From positions 518,997,772 to 519,061,771 of the forward strand of contig JASDDO010000001.1 in assembly GCA_030015575.1 (NCBI GenBank): DNA of 64,000 bases. Reading direction: 5' to 3'. Under the pieces are notes generated by a model. The model was given only the letters and a program-made list of their open reading frames with translations. It was not told the DNA's origin and made no database searches. Within the stretch, counting starts at the first letter, position 1; each line of letters starts with the position of its first letter. Below are positions 45,720 through 57,718 of the stretch, piece after piece. The DNA is from Agapanthus africanus. Lineage: Eukaryota > Streptophyta > Magnoliopsida > Asparagales > Amaryllidaceae. A program made the position numbers and the translations under genes.

Positions 45720-48700
45720 TGTAATACCCAGCCCTCTTTATACCAAGATCTGTATTCTATTATTTTATAATCTTATTTATTCTATTTATAGCTTTATTTA
45801 TCCGAAACCTAAAAAGAATTTCTTTTAACCCAAACTCAGCCTTTCCCCTAGCCCCGCAGCCCGGCTTCTTTAGTTTCTCCATTCTCTTACTATTTTCATT
45901 TTGGAACCCCAGCACAGCCCACTTCTCTTATTTAAAATCTTAAACCCAACCTTATTTTCTTTTACAGCCCAAGCTCCCGGCCCACTCTCTTAATTTCCTA
46001 TTTTCCTCAAAATACATTCCAACCTGGCCCGTTCCCAATTCCCTTTAATTCATTTACTTTTCTTTTCCCTCCAGCCGGCCCATTTCCTCTTTGTTTCTTT
46101 TTCAATTCAAATTTAATGTTCCTTAATAAAATCCCCAGCCCGTTAGCATTCCTCAGCCCACTTCATTTAACAAAAGGGAATTAATTTACGAGCCCAGCAT
46201 CATTTTTCCTTGGCCCTGGCCCACTCCCCTAAATTTCCCAATTGTTTTTCCTTATATTAATCCCCAGGCCCGGCCCGTATCACTCATCGCCCGCACCCGC
46301 TTCGACCCGACCCGCCACTGTTCCTCTTCTTTAAATCTCTAACGGCTCTCTCCCCTTCACGCGCGATTCGCTCCCTCCGCCGCCGCCCTCGCTCGCGCGA
46401 GCGTTACCCACGACGCGCGCGTTTTCCCCACGACCCTCTCTCCTATACCCACTACTCCCTCTTCCTCGCTCGCTCCCTCCCTCGTTCTCCTTTTCCTCCC
46501 CTTCTCGCTACACTCCCGACCCGAGCACCCCCCTGTCGAGTCCCTGCACCCATTTCCTCAACGACGACGACGACGACACCCCACCGAGCTAAATCACCTC
46601 GCCCAACCTCGTCTCCTCACCGCTCTCTCTTCTCGGCCACCATCACCCAGCACCCATCGCCGCTGGCACCTCACAGAACCCCTACTCCCGAGCTCCACCC
46701 CTGCCACCTCTCGACGTCGACCCCATCGTCATCATCATCGTCACCGACGCCACCATCCTCGACTCCCTCTCTCTCTCTCGATCTCTTCACCCTCACTCAC
46801 CTCGCTCACCCGAGCCTTCACCTCACTCTGCCTCCCTCTCTGTTCTCTCTTTCTCTTTCTCTCTCCATCTCTCTCTCTGTAACTCTCTCTCTTAGTTTCC
46901 TCTCTCTCTCTCAGTTATCTCTCTCCCTCTCTCTCTCACTATATCACTCCCCCACTCTCTCTTTCTCACTCTATCTCTCTCTGCTCTCTTAATCTCTCTA
47001 ATTCTCTCTTCCTCTCTCTCTAAATTTCTCTCTCTTTATCAGCGTCTCACCCTCCCTCACATCAAACAAGGAACAACGTGAAGCAGTGAAGAAAAGGAAG
47101 GCACGAAGAGCAGCTAGATCAAGTGAAATTGTCGGATTCCAAAGGACTGAGCCGGTGCTGCGTTCGTGACGCGATCGTGCTGATACCACCGCAGTATTAT
47201 TGTCGACACATTTCCAGGCAAGTTCTCTACTTGCTACATGCTAAGTTATCTTTATTACAAATTAAAATAGTATGGATTCCGTAGTAATTTTTCCTGAAAA
47301 GTTATAATACGTAACTGTTCGATGCATGTTCCCAAAGAAAATACTTGTCTATTTTGACGGAATTAGATTGTCCGTCTTGGCCCGTGTAGTGATAAATACC
47401 CTGTATAAATTTCACTGGATAATACGACGATTACCGACTAAAACGACTACCCCCAAGTTTACCTGTGAAACTGGAAATTTCCTGTACCTGAAAACTGTAA
47501 AAATCACCATAAATTATATACATACTGGAATGATGCGTTCGAGGGCTCAAATCGAATACGACTCGACGAAATATAACTCTATTCAAGTTTCTAATTGTTT
47601 CTATACTTAAACTGTGACAATATTTGGATCGGAGAGCGACTCTGGACTGCAGTCCAGAGCGACTCTGTTTACTGTGTGCTGTCCCGTAATGGGTACCACA
47701 CTGTTTCCTTAACCCGTAGGTTGCGTAACTCCACTGTTTATTAAAGGTGAATCCGTTAACTAGACAACACAAGTGGTTTCATCCTGTTTCGTTATCGTTT
47801 GTTATTTAATCTGTAATTTAATATATGTGGACGTATAACAGTCCCAACAGAATCAGAATTTACATACTACTATTGAACAGTGTATATCTCCTGACATACA
47901 GATGCGATTGAAGATCCGTCTATTGAGTTGAAAACCTTACTGAAAACCCTAGATTTCATTCAACTGTAGCTTTGCTAAAATCTGATCCCAACTAGGATTA
48001 AAATGCGTTGCGAAACGGACTTCCGATTCTGAAACCGGATTTCCAGCCGTGAACGCTTAAAATGAAATGGCTATAACTAATGATCCTGGAACCCGATTGG
48101 CATGAAACCAAATTCGCTGGATAGATAACTGAACATACTATTTATTCCCCATTTATCATTTCAGTAAACTGTAACCGTATGATTTATGATAAATTATGCA
48201 AGTGGCAGACCATTGATTCATGACACCCTAATCATGCTTTACATACTGTTTACGCATCATATCATACACATGTCACTGCATTGATAACCTAGTGATAACG
48301 TGCATTACCCAGTGTTAGGTATTAGTGATGATTGTGGCAAGTACGTTCGTGTTCGTGTATAAGTGATTAAGTGAAAGTGACACGTACTTGTACACAATCA
48401 GTGAACCTTATTATTCTATTGCATTGTCGACGTCTGTGGGACGCGTGTACGTGTGACTATAAGTGGTATGGGACACTTATGGAAGCTCTTGCACGGGTGT
48501 CACAGATAAGGCACCAGACACTGCCATTTATCTTAGGTATTAGTCGGGACGTGCTTGATGGAGGTCCTGCCTCCAGTTCTCGTGCAGACTTGTCACCGAC
48601 CGATTGGTATTTAGGGTTATGGTTAGCGTTTGATATAGACCACGGGGTGTGGGGTACTTTGAGTGTGAGTTCAACAGAATCTCGGGAGTCCCATACCGGC

Positions 48701-49389
48701 TTATATATTTAGGGAGATATATGGAGATTTTACAGGGTACGTGATTATTACCGTGATATACATGTTGGGCCCGTGGTCCATTGCCCTTGGGTTCTATCCT
48801 TGGGTGGAGGACACTCGCGAGTGGTTGACTCTCACACTTGGACTGACGATAGGCTTAACGACCTGTACAGTGAGACTTAGAGACTGATAGGGATACTGGC
48901 ATTGATATACCTTACTTACTATGTTGACATACGTGGTATATCGTTCTACTATACTTTTACTGTTCCGCTGCATTGATTACTGTATGTTCATACCCATACT
49001 GCTTTTGATCTACTGTTATATATATCTATTATCACTGTTAGAATTGTCACATGATTTTATATATATTATATTGCTATTGTGTCGCTCTGACGACCTGAGT
49101 ATGCATGCTCAGTGTGAGGAGAAGATTTAGCCTGGACCAGGACTAGACGTATATCATAGACATATCGACTTGCTATCCAGAGTTATATTCTTTTGCTACC
49201 CCTCAGGTCAGTTCTTTACATTGTTTCATTCAGTTACTGCATTTTCTCATTACCTGCGCATTATTTACTGTTTACCATGAAAAACTAGAAGCCGAAGTAT
49301 GGCTACGGCATGACATTTTCTTGACCGTAGGAGCATGGCTGGCCTTGTATACCCCTCGTATTCCGTATTTTGGGAAGCGGGGCGTGACA
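45720..49389 (+). mobile_element. TR-GAG-like 5' LTR
   Basis: Begins TGTAATACCCAGCCCTC, ends TTTTGGGAAGCGGGGCGTGACA. Contains a long pyrimidine-rich and CT-repeat block (46300-47040) and a 20-base perfect palindrome at 47640-47659. A 113-codon frame at 48371-48712 is present in both LTRs but unrecognised. Confidence 0.92.
46750..47040. repeat. (CT)n-rich low-complexity tract in 5' LTR
   Basis: Interrupted CTCTCTCT runs; the equivalent in the 3' LTR (53280-53575) differs by a few tens of bases of CT repeat. Confidence 0.9.
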
Positions 49390-49398
49390 TGGTTTAGT

Positions 49399-49411
49399 TG
49401 GTATCAGAGCC
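49399..49411 (+). other. Primer-binding site of TR-GAG-like element
   Basis: TGGTATCAGAGCC, perfect tRNA-Met type, nine bases after the LTR. Confidence 0.9.
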
Positions 49412-49745
49412 CGGTTTTGCTTCGATTGGGATTGCAGTTTTCCGTGTAAAGTTTGGCAATCTAAGACATCCCTCGGTCTAGGTTGTAAACTTGTCACTCT
49501 TGATCCATATTCACATCGTGTGTTCAGCAATCCATTCGCTATGGTTTCGGGTGACCTGGCAAGATTACGTGGTTGCAATTGCACTACCGTATTCTGTTAG
49601 GGTGACTTAAAGTCATACGGTTGATTCTCCACTTGTAATAAAATTCATCACCTCTGATATTCTTGAATCCTTGTCCTATCCATATCATATTTTGATTCAT
49701 TTAGCGTGTGACTCATATCATTCTCGAAATTGTTGTTTTAGGATC

Positions 49746-50054
49746 ATGTCTTCCAACAACTCTTCATTTTTATCCGCTCCCCAGAATCAGACTGTTGAGA
49801 TCCTTAGTGTACTGCAAGATTTAATGGAAGCCCAGAAGCGAACAAACGACCTATTAGCTGAAGGGCTGAGAAGACAGGTGAGTCAGACCCCAGCGGGAGC
49901 CTCCTATCATAAAGGAATCCCTATTAGACGAGGAAAAGAGAAGAAGATGAAGCGTCAACAAAAGCATCAGAAGAACCCTTGCTGTGGGTACTGTAAGAGG
50001 CCAGGACATCTTCAGAGGGATTGTCACCGCGCCCAAGGGAAATGTCTGATATGA
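49746..50054 (+). CDS. Capsid-less Gag fragment with CCHC zinc knuckle
   Basis: About 102 codons from MSSNNSSFLSAPQNQ. I chose this ATG, not the one at 49671, because it matches a typical Gag start and follows TTGTTGTTTTAG, which looks like a splice acceptor. An N-terminal helix (EILSVLQDLMEAQKRTNDLL) is followed by a basic stretch (RRGKEKKMKRQQKHQK) and CGYCKRPGHLQRDC, a perfect CX2CX4HX4C knuckle that would bind RNA. No capsid domain fits between them. The stop TGA (50052-50054) falls exactly where the second Cys of a second knuckle is expected; downstream codons in frame supply its His and last Cys. Confidence 0.75.
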   Translation: MSSNNSSFLSAPQNQTVEILSVLQDLMEAQKRTNDLLAEGLRRQVSQTPAGASYHKGIPIRRGKEKKMKRQQKHQKNPCCGYCKRPGHLQRDCHRAQGKCLI

Positions 50055-50520
50055 GGGTCCAACAAACATCTCATCAACGGCTGCCCAGAAAGGAAAGAAC
50101 TACAAGGAGGAAACTCGTCCACACTCCCCACTTCTGCCAAGTGAGGATTATCGCGTAGTTCGAACTTCGACGATAAGGCGGACCTAACGCAGGATTCAAC
50201 TCACGCGACAAGAATGCAGCGGTCTGGCAATCAAAGAAGAAATTTATGTTTTCCAATTTCAGTATTATGTTGTCATCCTCTTATAAACATTTCTTTCGTT
50301 TGAACCTTTGTATCCGTCGAAATTTTAGTAGAATGAAATAAAACTTGAATCGTAATGTATGTATCATTCTTTTGCTTTCTCCCTATTTATACTATTCGTT
50401 ATCACAGTATCTTAATCCTGATTTTCAATTCCTGCCACCGCATATTTTCCTATACTTCGTACCCTGAGCTTGTTCCTTGGTGTATTACACTGTCTAGTCA
50501 TGACTTTTGCTTTCAGGCCA

Positions 50521-50990
50521 TGGCCCACCCTGGAGCAGCGCCGCATCTAGATGAGGATGCACAGTTATGCGTTCCTTAGACCGCACGCTGATAAGTTCTG
50601 ACGATGAGATCAACGGTCCCCAAGTCAATTTCGGAAAGCACGATCCAGAGGGCGAAGGAGTAGCCGCCCCAGAGTTTAACGTGTTAGCTGATTCCGACGA
50701 AGAGGAAGAAGAACTTGAAGAGAACCTGATAGAGGAAGACCCCGAGGAAGAACCGATGGAAGAAAACCCAGTGGAGGAAAATCCCATGGAAGAGAATGCA
50801 GAAGAAAGAAAACCACATGGGATCGGACCTCGATGAAGAAGTTCTATCCAAGGATGAAGGACAAGAAGATCAAGACCCTGCCATGGAAGAACTTCCTTTG
50901 GCGGTCCCCGCGAGACGCTATGGAAATGGACGCCCCTACTTGAGTGCGCAAGCCTACCGCAACCTACTGAATCTCCACAACCGCGACTGA
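50521..50990 (+). pseudogene. Acidic ORF of TR-GAG-like element, frameshifted
   Basis: Between gag and the 3' LTR. A short frame from ATG 50520 (MAHPGAAPHLDEDAQL) stops; a second frame (50567-50836) reads LISSDDEINGPQV, SDEEEEELEENLIEED and repeats PMEENPVEENPMEEN; a third (50796-50990) ends AMEELPLAVPARRYGNGRPY. They look like one protein of about 150 residues broken by two frameshifts. CTTTTGCTTTCAG just before ATG 50520 resembles a splice acceptor. I recognise no family. Confidence 0.5.
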
Positions 50991-52200
50991 CGGGATTTCT
51001 TTTGATGTTGTCTTTCTGGCCAAATAAAATGTGTATAGTTTAGGGCCACTTTTCGCCCTTGGGAATGCATTATTTTCAAATTTTCTTGAATGAAATAAAT
51101 CTTCTGAATTCGTAAACCTTTTGATTATTGGTTCGCTTAATACTTGTTTATAGCCCATATCCGCTTATTTTTCTGCTGAGGTTCCTGACTGTCCACCCCT
51201 ACTCATTGTATAGTTTTCACCCTGTTTCGATTAGGAAGTACCGCACCCTGATCCTTGGAATGAGCCACCCTCCATCCTTCGTCTGTACCCTGTTTGAGAT
51301 CCTTCTGGGAGGAGGACCTTCCTTATGAATTATCGAGATCATTAACTTTTCAAATTCTTGATTCATAGGATTTACCGATCGTTAGCCTTCCCCATATTTT
51401 TACCTTGTAGTCCTTTTATTGCTCACCATTACTTTCTGTGCTGACCCGATCCCAGTCTCCTTGATCTTCAGCCTAAAGCCGACACACTACAACCTTCTGA
51501 TTAAGCCACACTTCCTTATAATCATTACCCTATCTAGCCCTATACCTATTTGTGTTCTTCCTATTACCCTAATTATTTTAGGGACGCTGTTATTAAAAAA
51601 ATTAGTTTTCAGTATCTTGAATTTATCAAGAAGAGTGTGTTATTGATTACTCAATTTCATATATTTTAAGTACACTATTGTTATTCCCATTTTCAGTAGC
51701 GCAACCGTACACCGCGCGCATTTTGTCCCATGTTTCTTATTTTCACTATATGAGTTTTCTAAGCTATTTTAAAACTATTTGATCGATACGTTTCCCTAAA
51801 ATGGTTTAACCTACCGACTAAACTTCCACTACTTTATTCTTGTTATTTTATTTTCGGGTTGTGTGCCTATGATTACTATTATAAATGATTGTGCCTTATA
51901 CTTATTTTTTTCTGTCGTGCTACCTTCAATATACTTATACGTGCGCATGTTTGGATTTCGGTTTTATTGAATACGCTCTGATTATTTTTGTTCATCATTG
52001 TTATCTATGTTCTCGTGTACTTGTAGGTTGCTCTTATGGTTATTCCTACCTTATACCTATTTAGAATTATCTTCTGTATGCTATTCTTACATGTTTATGC
52101 CTTCAAATTTCTTCGTCCACGGATTTCTAATAAACCTTTATGTGTTAGTTTGCAATATAATAGATTTCGCCTATGTTTGTATAACCTATCGTTTGTTTTA
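50991..52200 (+). mobile_element. Non-coding 3' interior of TR-GAG-like element
   Basis: AT-rich, only short frames, no RT, RNase H or integrase motif. The last codons before the LTR read NFEDEIFVRVV, encoded by the pre-polypurine motif. Confidence 0.6.
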
Positions 52201-52236
52201 AATTTCGAGGACGAAATTTTTGTAAGGGTGGTATGA
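52201..52236 (+). other. Pre-polypurine hairpin and polypurine tract
   Basis: AATTTCGAGGACGAAATT (7-bp arms) followed by TTTTGTAAGGGTGGTATGA up to the 3' LTR at 52237. Confidence 0.8.
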
Positions 52237-53379
52237 TGTAATACCCAGCCCTCTTTATACCAAGATCTGTATTCTATTATTTTATAATCTTATTTATTCT
52301 ATTTATAGCTTTATTTATCCGAAACCTAAAAAGAATTTCTTTTAACCCAAACACAGCCTTTCCCCTAGCCCCGCAGCCCGGCTTCTTTAGTTTCTCCATT
52401 CTCTTACTATTTTCATTTTGGAACCCCAGCACAGCCCACTTCTCTTATTTAAAATCTTAAACCCAACCTTATTTTCTTTTACAGCCCAAGCTCCCGGCCC
52501 ACTCTCTTAATTTCCTATTTTCCTCAAAATACATTCCAACCTGGCCCGTTCCCAATTCCCTTTAATTCATTTACTTTTCTTTTCCCTCCAGCCGGCCCAT
52601 TTCCTCTTTGTTTCTTTTTCAATTCAAATTTAATGATCCTTAATAAAATCCCCAGCCCGTTAGCATTCCTCAGCCCACTTCATTTAACAAAAGGGAATTA
52701 ATTTACGAGCCCAGCATCATTTTTCCTTGGCCCCGGCCCACTCCCCTAAATTTCCCAATTGTTTTTCCTTATATTAATCCCCAGGCCCGGCCCGTGTCAC
52801 TCCTTGCCCGCACCCGCTTCGACCCGACCCGCCACTGTTCCTCTTCTTTAAATCTCTAACGGCTCTCTCCCCTTCACGCGCGATTCGCTCCCTCCGCCGC
52901 CGCCCTCGCTCGCGCGAGCGTTACCCACGACGCGCGCGTTTTCCCCACGACCCTCTCTCCTATACCCACTACTCCCTCTTCCTCGCTCGCTCCCTCCCTC
53001 GTTCTCATTTTCCTCCCCTTCTCGCTACACTCCCGACCCGAGCACCCCCCTGTTGAGTCCCTGCACCCATTTCCTCAACGACGACGACGACGACACCCCA
53101 CCGAGCTAAATCCCCTCGCCCAACCTCGTCTCCTCACCGCTCTCTCTTCTCGGCCACCATCACCCAGCACCCATCGCCGCCGGCACCTCACAGAACCCCT
53201 ACTCCCGAGCTCCACCCCTGCCACCTCTCGACGTCGACCCCATCGTCATCATCATCGTCACCGACGCCACCATCCTCGACTCCCTCTCTCTCTCTCTCTC
53301 GATCTCTTCACCCTCACTAACCTCGCTCACCCGAGCCTTCACCTCACTCTGCCTCTTTCTCTCTCCCTCTCTCTCTCTT

Positions 53380-53410
<31 letters not shown>

Positions 53411-55922
53411 GTAACTCTCTCTCTTAGTTTCCTCTCTCTCTCTCTCAGTTATCTCTCTCCCTCTCTCTCTCACTATATCACTCCCCCACTCTCTCTTTCT
53501 CACTCTATCTCTCTCTGCTCTCTTAATCTCTCTAATTCTCTCTTCCTCTCTCTCTAAATTTCTCTCTCTTTATCAGCGTCTCACCCTCCCTCACATCAAA
53601 TCAAGGAACAACGTGAAGCAGTGAAGAAAAGGAAGGCACGAAGAGCAGTTAGATCGAGTGAAATTGTCGGATTCCAAAGGACTGAGCCGGTGCTGCGTTC
53701 GTGACGCGATCGTGCTGATACCACCGCAGTATTATTGTCGACACATTTCCAGGCAAGTTCTCTACTTGCTACATGCTAAGTTATCTTTATTACAAATTAA
53801 AATAGTATGGATTCCGTAGTAATTTTTCCTGAAAAGTTATAATACGTAACTGTTCGATGCATGTTCCCAAAGAAAATACTTGTCTATTTTGACAGAATTA
53901 GATTGTCCATCTTGGCCCGTGTAGTGATAAATACCCTGTATAAATTTCACTGGATAATACGACGATTACCGACTAAAACGACTACCCCCAAGTTTACCTG
54001 TGAAACTGGAAATTTCCTGTACCTGAAAACTGTTAAAATCACCATAAATTATATACATACTGGAATGATGCGTTCGAGGTCTCAAATCGAATCTGACTCG
54101 ACGAAATATAACTCTATTCAAGTTTCTAATTGTTTCTGTACTTAAACTGTGACAATATTTGGATCGGAGTGCGACTCTGGACTGCAGTCCAGAGCGACTC
54201 TGTTTACTGTGTGCTGTCCCGTAATGGGTACCACACTGTTTCCTTAACCCGTAGGTTGCGTAACTCCACTGTTTATTAAAGGTGAATCCGTTAGCTAGAC
54301 AACACAAGTGTTTTCATCCTGTTTCGTTATCGTTTGTTATTTAATCTGTAATTTAATATATGTGGACGTATAACAGTCCCAACAGAATCAAAATTTACAT
54401 ACTAGTATTGAACAGTGTATATCTCCTGACGTACAGACGCGATTGAAGATCCGTATATTGAGTTGAAAACCTTACTGAAAACCCTAGATTTCATTCAACT
54501 GTAGCTTTGCTAAAATCTGATCCCAACTAGGATTAAAATGCGTTGCGAAACGGACTTCCGATTCTGAAACCGGATTTCCAGCCGTGAACGCTTAAAATGA
54601 AATGGCTATAACTAATGATCCTGGAACCCGATTGGCATGAAACCAAATTCGCTGGATAGATAACTGAACATACTATTTATTCCACATTTATCGTTTCAGT
54701 AAACTGTAACCGTATGATTTATGATAAATTATGCAAGTGGCAGACCATTGATTCATGACACCCTAATCATGCTTTACATACTGTTTACGCATCATATCAT
54801 ACACATGTCACTGCATTGATAACTTAGTAATAACGTGCATTACCCAGTGTTAGGTATTAGTGATGATTGTGGCAAGTACGTTCGTGTTCGTGTATAAGTG
54901 ATTAAGTGAAAGTGACACGTACTTGTACACAATCAGTGAACCTTATTATTCTATTGCATTGTCGACGTCTGTGGGACGCGTGTACGTGTGACTATAAGTG
55001 GTATGGGACACTTATGGAAGCTCTTGCACGGGTGTCACAGATAAGGCACCAGACACTGCCATTTATCTTAGGTATTAGTCGGGACGTGCTTGATGGAGGT
55101 CCTGCCTCCAGTTCTCGTGCAGACTTGTCACCGACCGATTGGTATTTAGGGTTATGGTTAGCGTTTGATGTAGACCACGGGGTGTGGGGTAGTTTGAGTG
55201 TGAGTTCAACAGAATCTCGGGAGTCCCATGCCGGCTTATATATTTAGGGAAATATATGGAGATTTTACAGGGTACGTGATTATTACCGTGATATACATGT
55301 TGGGCCCGTGGTCCCTTGCCCTTGGGTTCTACCCTTGGGTGGAGGACACTCGCGAGTGGTTGACTCTCACACTTGGACTGACGATAGGCTTAGCGACCTG
55401 TACAGTGAGACTTAGAGACTGATAGGGATACTGACATTGATATACCTTACTTACTATGTTGACATACGTGGTATATCGTTCTACTACTTTTACTGTTCCG
55501 CTGCATTGATTACTGTATGTTCATACCCATACTGCTTTTGATCTACTGTTATATATATCTATTATCACTGTTAGAATTGTCATATGATTTTATATATATT
55601 ATATTGCTATTGTGTCGCTCTGACGACCTGAGTATGCATGCTCAGTGTGAGGAGAAGATTTAGCCTGGACCAGGACTAGACGTATATCATAGACATATCG
55701 ACTTGCTATCCAGAGTTATATTCTTTTGCTACCCCTCAGGTCAGTTCTTTACATTGTTTCATTCAGTTACTGCATTTTCTCATTACCTGCGCATTATTTA
55801 CTGTTTACCATGAAAAACTAGAAGCCGAAGTGTGGCTACGGCAGGACATTTTCTTGACCGTAGGAGCATGGCTGGCCTTGTCTACCCCTTGTATTCCGTA
55901 TTTTGGGAAGCGGGGCGTGATA
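52237..55922 (+). mobile_element. TR-GAG-like 3' LTR
   Basis: Partner of 45720-49389; terminus is GGGCGTGATA, one change from the 5' copy. Palindrome CTCTGGACTGCAGTCCAGAG at 54175-54194. Confidence 0.92.
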
Positions 55923-55981
55923 GTTATGTTAGGAATAAGTATGCCCTCGAGGCCATTATTGTAATATTATAGTGGATGCTT

Positions 55982-55982
<1 letters not shown>

Positions 55983-56030
<48 letters not shown>
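55983..56030. repeat. (CA)n-(TA)n microsatellite
   Basis: About 19 CA then 6 TA units. Confidence 0.95.
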
Positions 56031-56032
<2 letters not shown>

Positions 56033-57186
56033 GAGAACTTTCTTGCTCAACATGATAGTATGCTATCTGGTTACTCTTTATCTTAAGATGTACATTTGCT
56101 GTAGTTTATTATTTCACTGATACATGTTGTTAAAGCCTTTAGGATGTTTTGCTTGACTACCGAGACTATGATTTAGATCATACTAGTGGGGCTTGTGTAG
56201 TCTACAAGCACATCCTTGAAGTGTTCCTAGTCGAGAGAGTATTGAGACAGGGCATCGATATTCCAGAGTAGACTAGTGTGTACGTTTCTTGACCCTGTAT
56301 GGAGCGATGGTTGATCCCACAACCATTGGTGTTTGACATCAAAAATTGTACACAGGTGCTCATTGGAGAATGAGTACACCGAACGGCCTCGCCGAGAACG
56401 CCTAGATGGTACCATACCTATCGTCAGATAGCAGTTCTCTGGTGACACTTGTACATGTTAGTCTGTAGACCCGAGATAGTCATAGTGTCTTGTGTGGTTC
56501 TCATTGTGCTTTGATTACCTTCCTACCACGGCTCTACCGAGTTGTGCAAACAAGTAGTTTTTGGGTACAGTCCCGAGTCACATGGAGGCGGTGAGTGATA
56601 GGAGGGATTTCGTCTCTCCCGGTATGGGAGTTAATGTTGTGCTATGCTCGATTGGCTATAACAGCAAGTCTCTGGCTAGAGCTGATGAGATTTACTGATA
56701 AGTATTATCAGCAGTTCTTAATTTGTTATAGGCCATACATCGGCATGACTTATCGAGTTATTGGGGTCTAACGATTCCATCCCCTAGACTCGATATACAA
56801 CATATCAGAAGAGGAGACCAGTCTGTTTGGTAAGTGTTGCTTATAGGATTTACGGGAATTTGGACAAATTTACTTGTTGATCTTCTATTCGTTCAATACC
56901 TGGGTAGCCGTTACGTTCAACTAGTACCGCTGACGGCTTGTAGGTGTTTGATATGATCATTACCTACTACTAGAATATTGGTGAGTCTTTAGAGTCCCAC
57001 ATAGAGGTTTCTTAGCTCAAGAGAAACGAAATAAGGCATGTATAGAGATATGTGCGGGAGCTTGATTAAATACATGTATATGATACCATATTCTAATTTA
57101 GCGTTATTTGATATTAGCCGGGTTATATATGATATAACCGGATTATTGAATCAAGTGTTGATTTAATAATTTGATATATATTTATA

Positions 57187-57190
57187 TATA

Positions 57191-57226
<36 letters not shown>
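57187..57226. repeat. (TA)n microsatellite
   Basis: About 20 TA units within the copia LTR. Confidence 0.9.
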
Positions 57227-57229
<3 letters not shown>

Positions 57230-57718
57230 TTAATATTATGCTCACTTAAGATTTTCATCTCTTTATATATTATTTATATGTGATATAAATGATATATATA
57301 TTTGTATCATGGTTGATGATACACCATAGATGGATGTATGAGAATTACACGGATTATTGGATAAGAGGATATCAATCATTATATGAATTAAAGAAAAGAA
57401 ACAATGAGTCATTAGTTGAGATTTTTGTTTCATGCATGACTCATTTTCTTCTTTTCTTTTTTTGATATAAGTATATGATTTATTCTTATCCTAACCATCC
57501 TTGCTCATTCTTATCCTCATCTCCATCTTCATCATTTTGTTCTTCTTGAATCACTATTCACTCAAGAGGAAAAAGAAAGGAAGAATTTTTAGTGAGCCAA
57601 AAACCTTACATCATCAACCTAAACTATTCTAGCAATTTAGATTAGGTTGTTTACTTTACTAATACTTTGATTAGTGCAATGTGAGCTTCAGTGTGAGTTG
57701 CCTCAAGGTGGATCTGTT

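Larger units (their letters stand above)
45720..55922 (+). mobile_element. Young TR-GAG-like non-autonomous retrotransposon, 10.2 kb
   Basis: LTRs of 3670 bp (45720-49389) and 3686 bp (52237-55922), PBS at 49399-49411, a 2.85 kb interior and TSD GTTAT. Roughly 50 differences between LTRs by eye (about 1.4 percent). The interior encodes a zinc-knuckle Gag fragment and an acidic ORF but no protease, RT, RNase H or integrase, so it needs proteins in trans. U5 terminus, PBS and pre-polypurine hairpin match the chromovirus in this window. Confidence 0.92.
55927..57718 (+). mobile_element. Copia-like LTR, plus orientation (right limit approximate)
   Basis: Starts TGTTAGGAATAAGTATGCCC, the SIRE/Angela style. 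It holds blocks of the 683-2870 LTR in opposite orientation (GGCATCGATATTCCAGAGTA at 56252; GAGTCTTTAGAGTCCCAC at 56983). No PBS follows; near 57719 it meets an oppositely oriented LTR. Contains (CA)n-(TA)n at 55983-56030 and (TA)n at 57187-57226. Confidence 0.65.

Noticed and set aside
48371-48712. 113-codon ORF in the 5' LTR, also found at 54906-55247
   Set aside because: Conservation is only that of two recently identical LTR copies; no domain is recognisable and no other family shows it.
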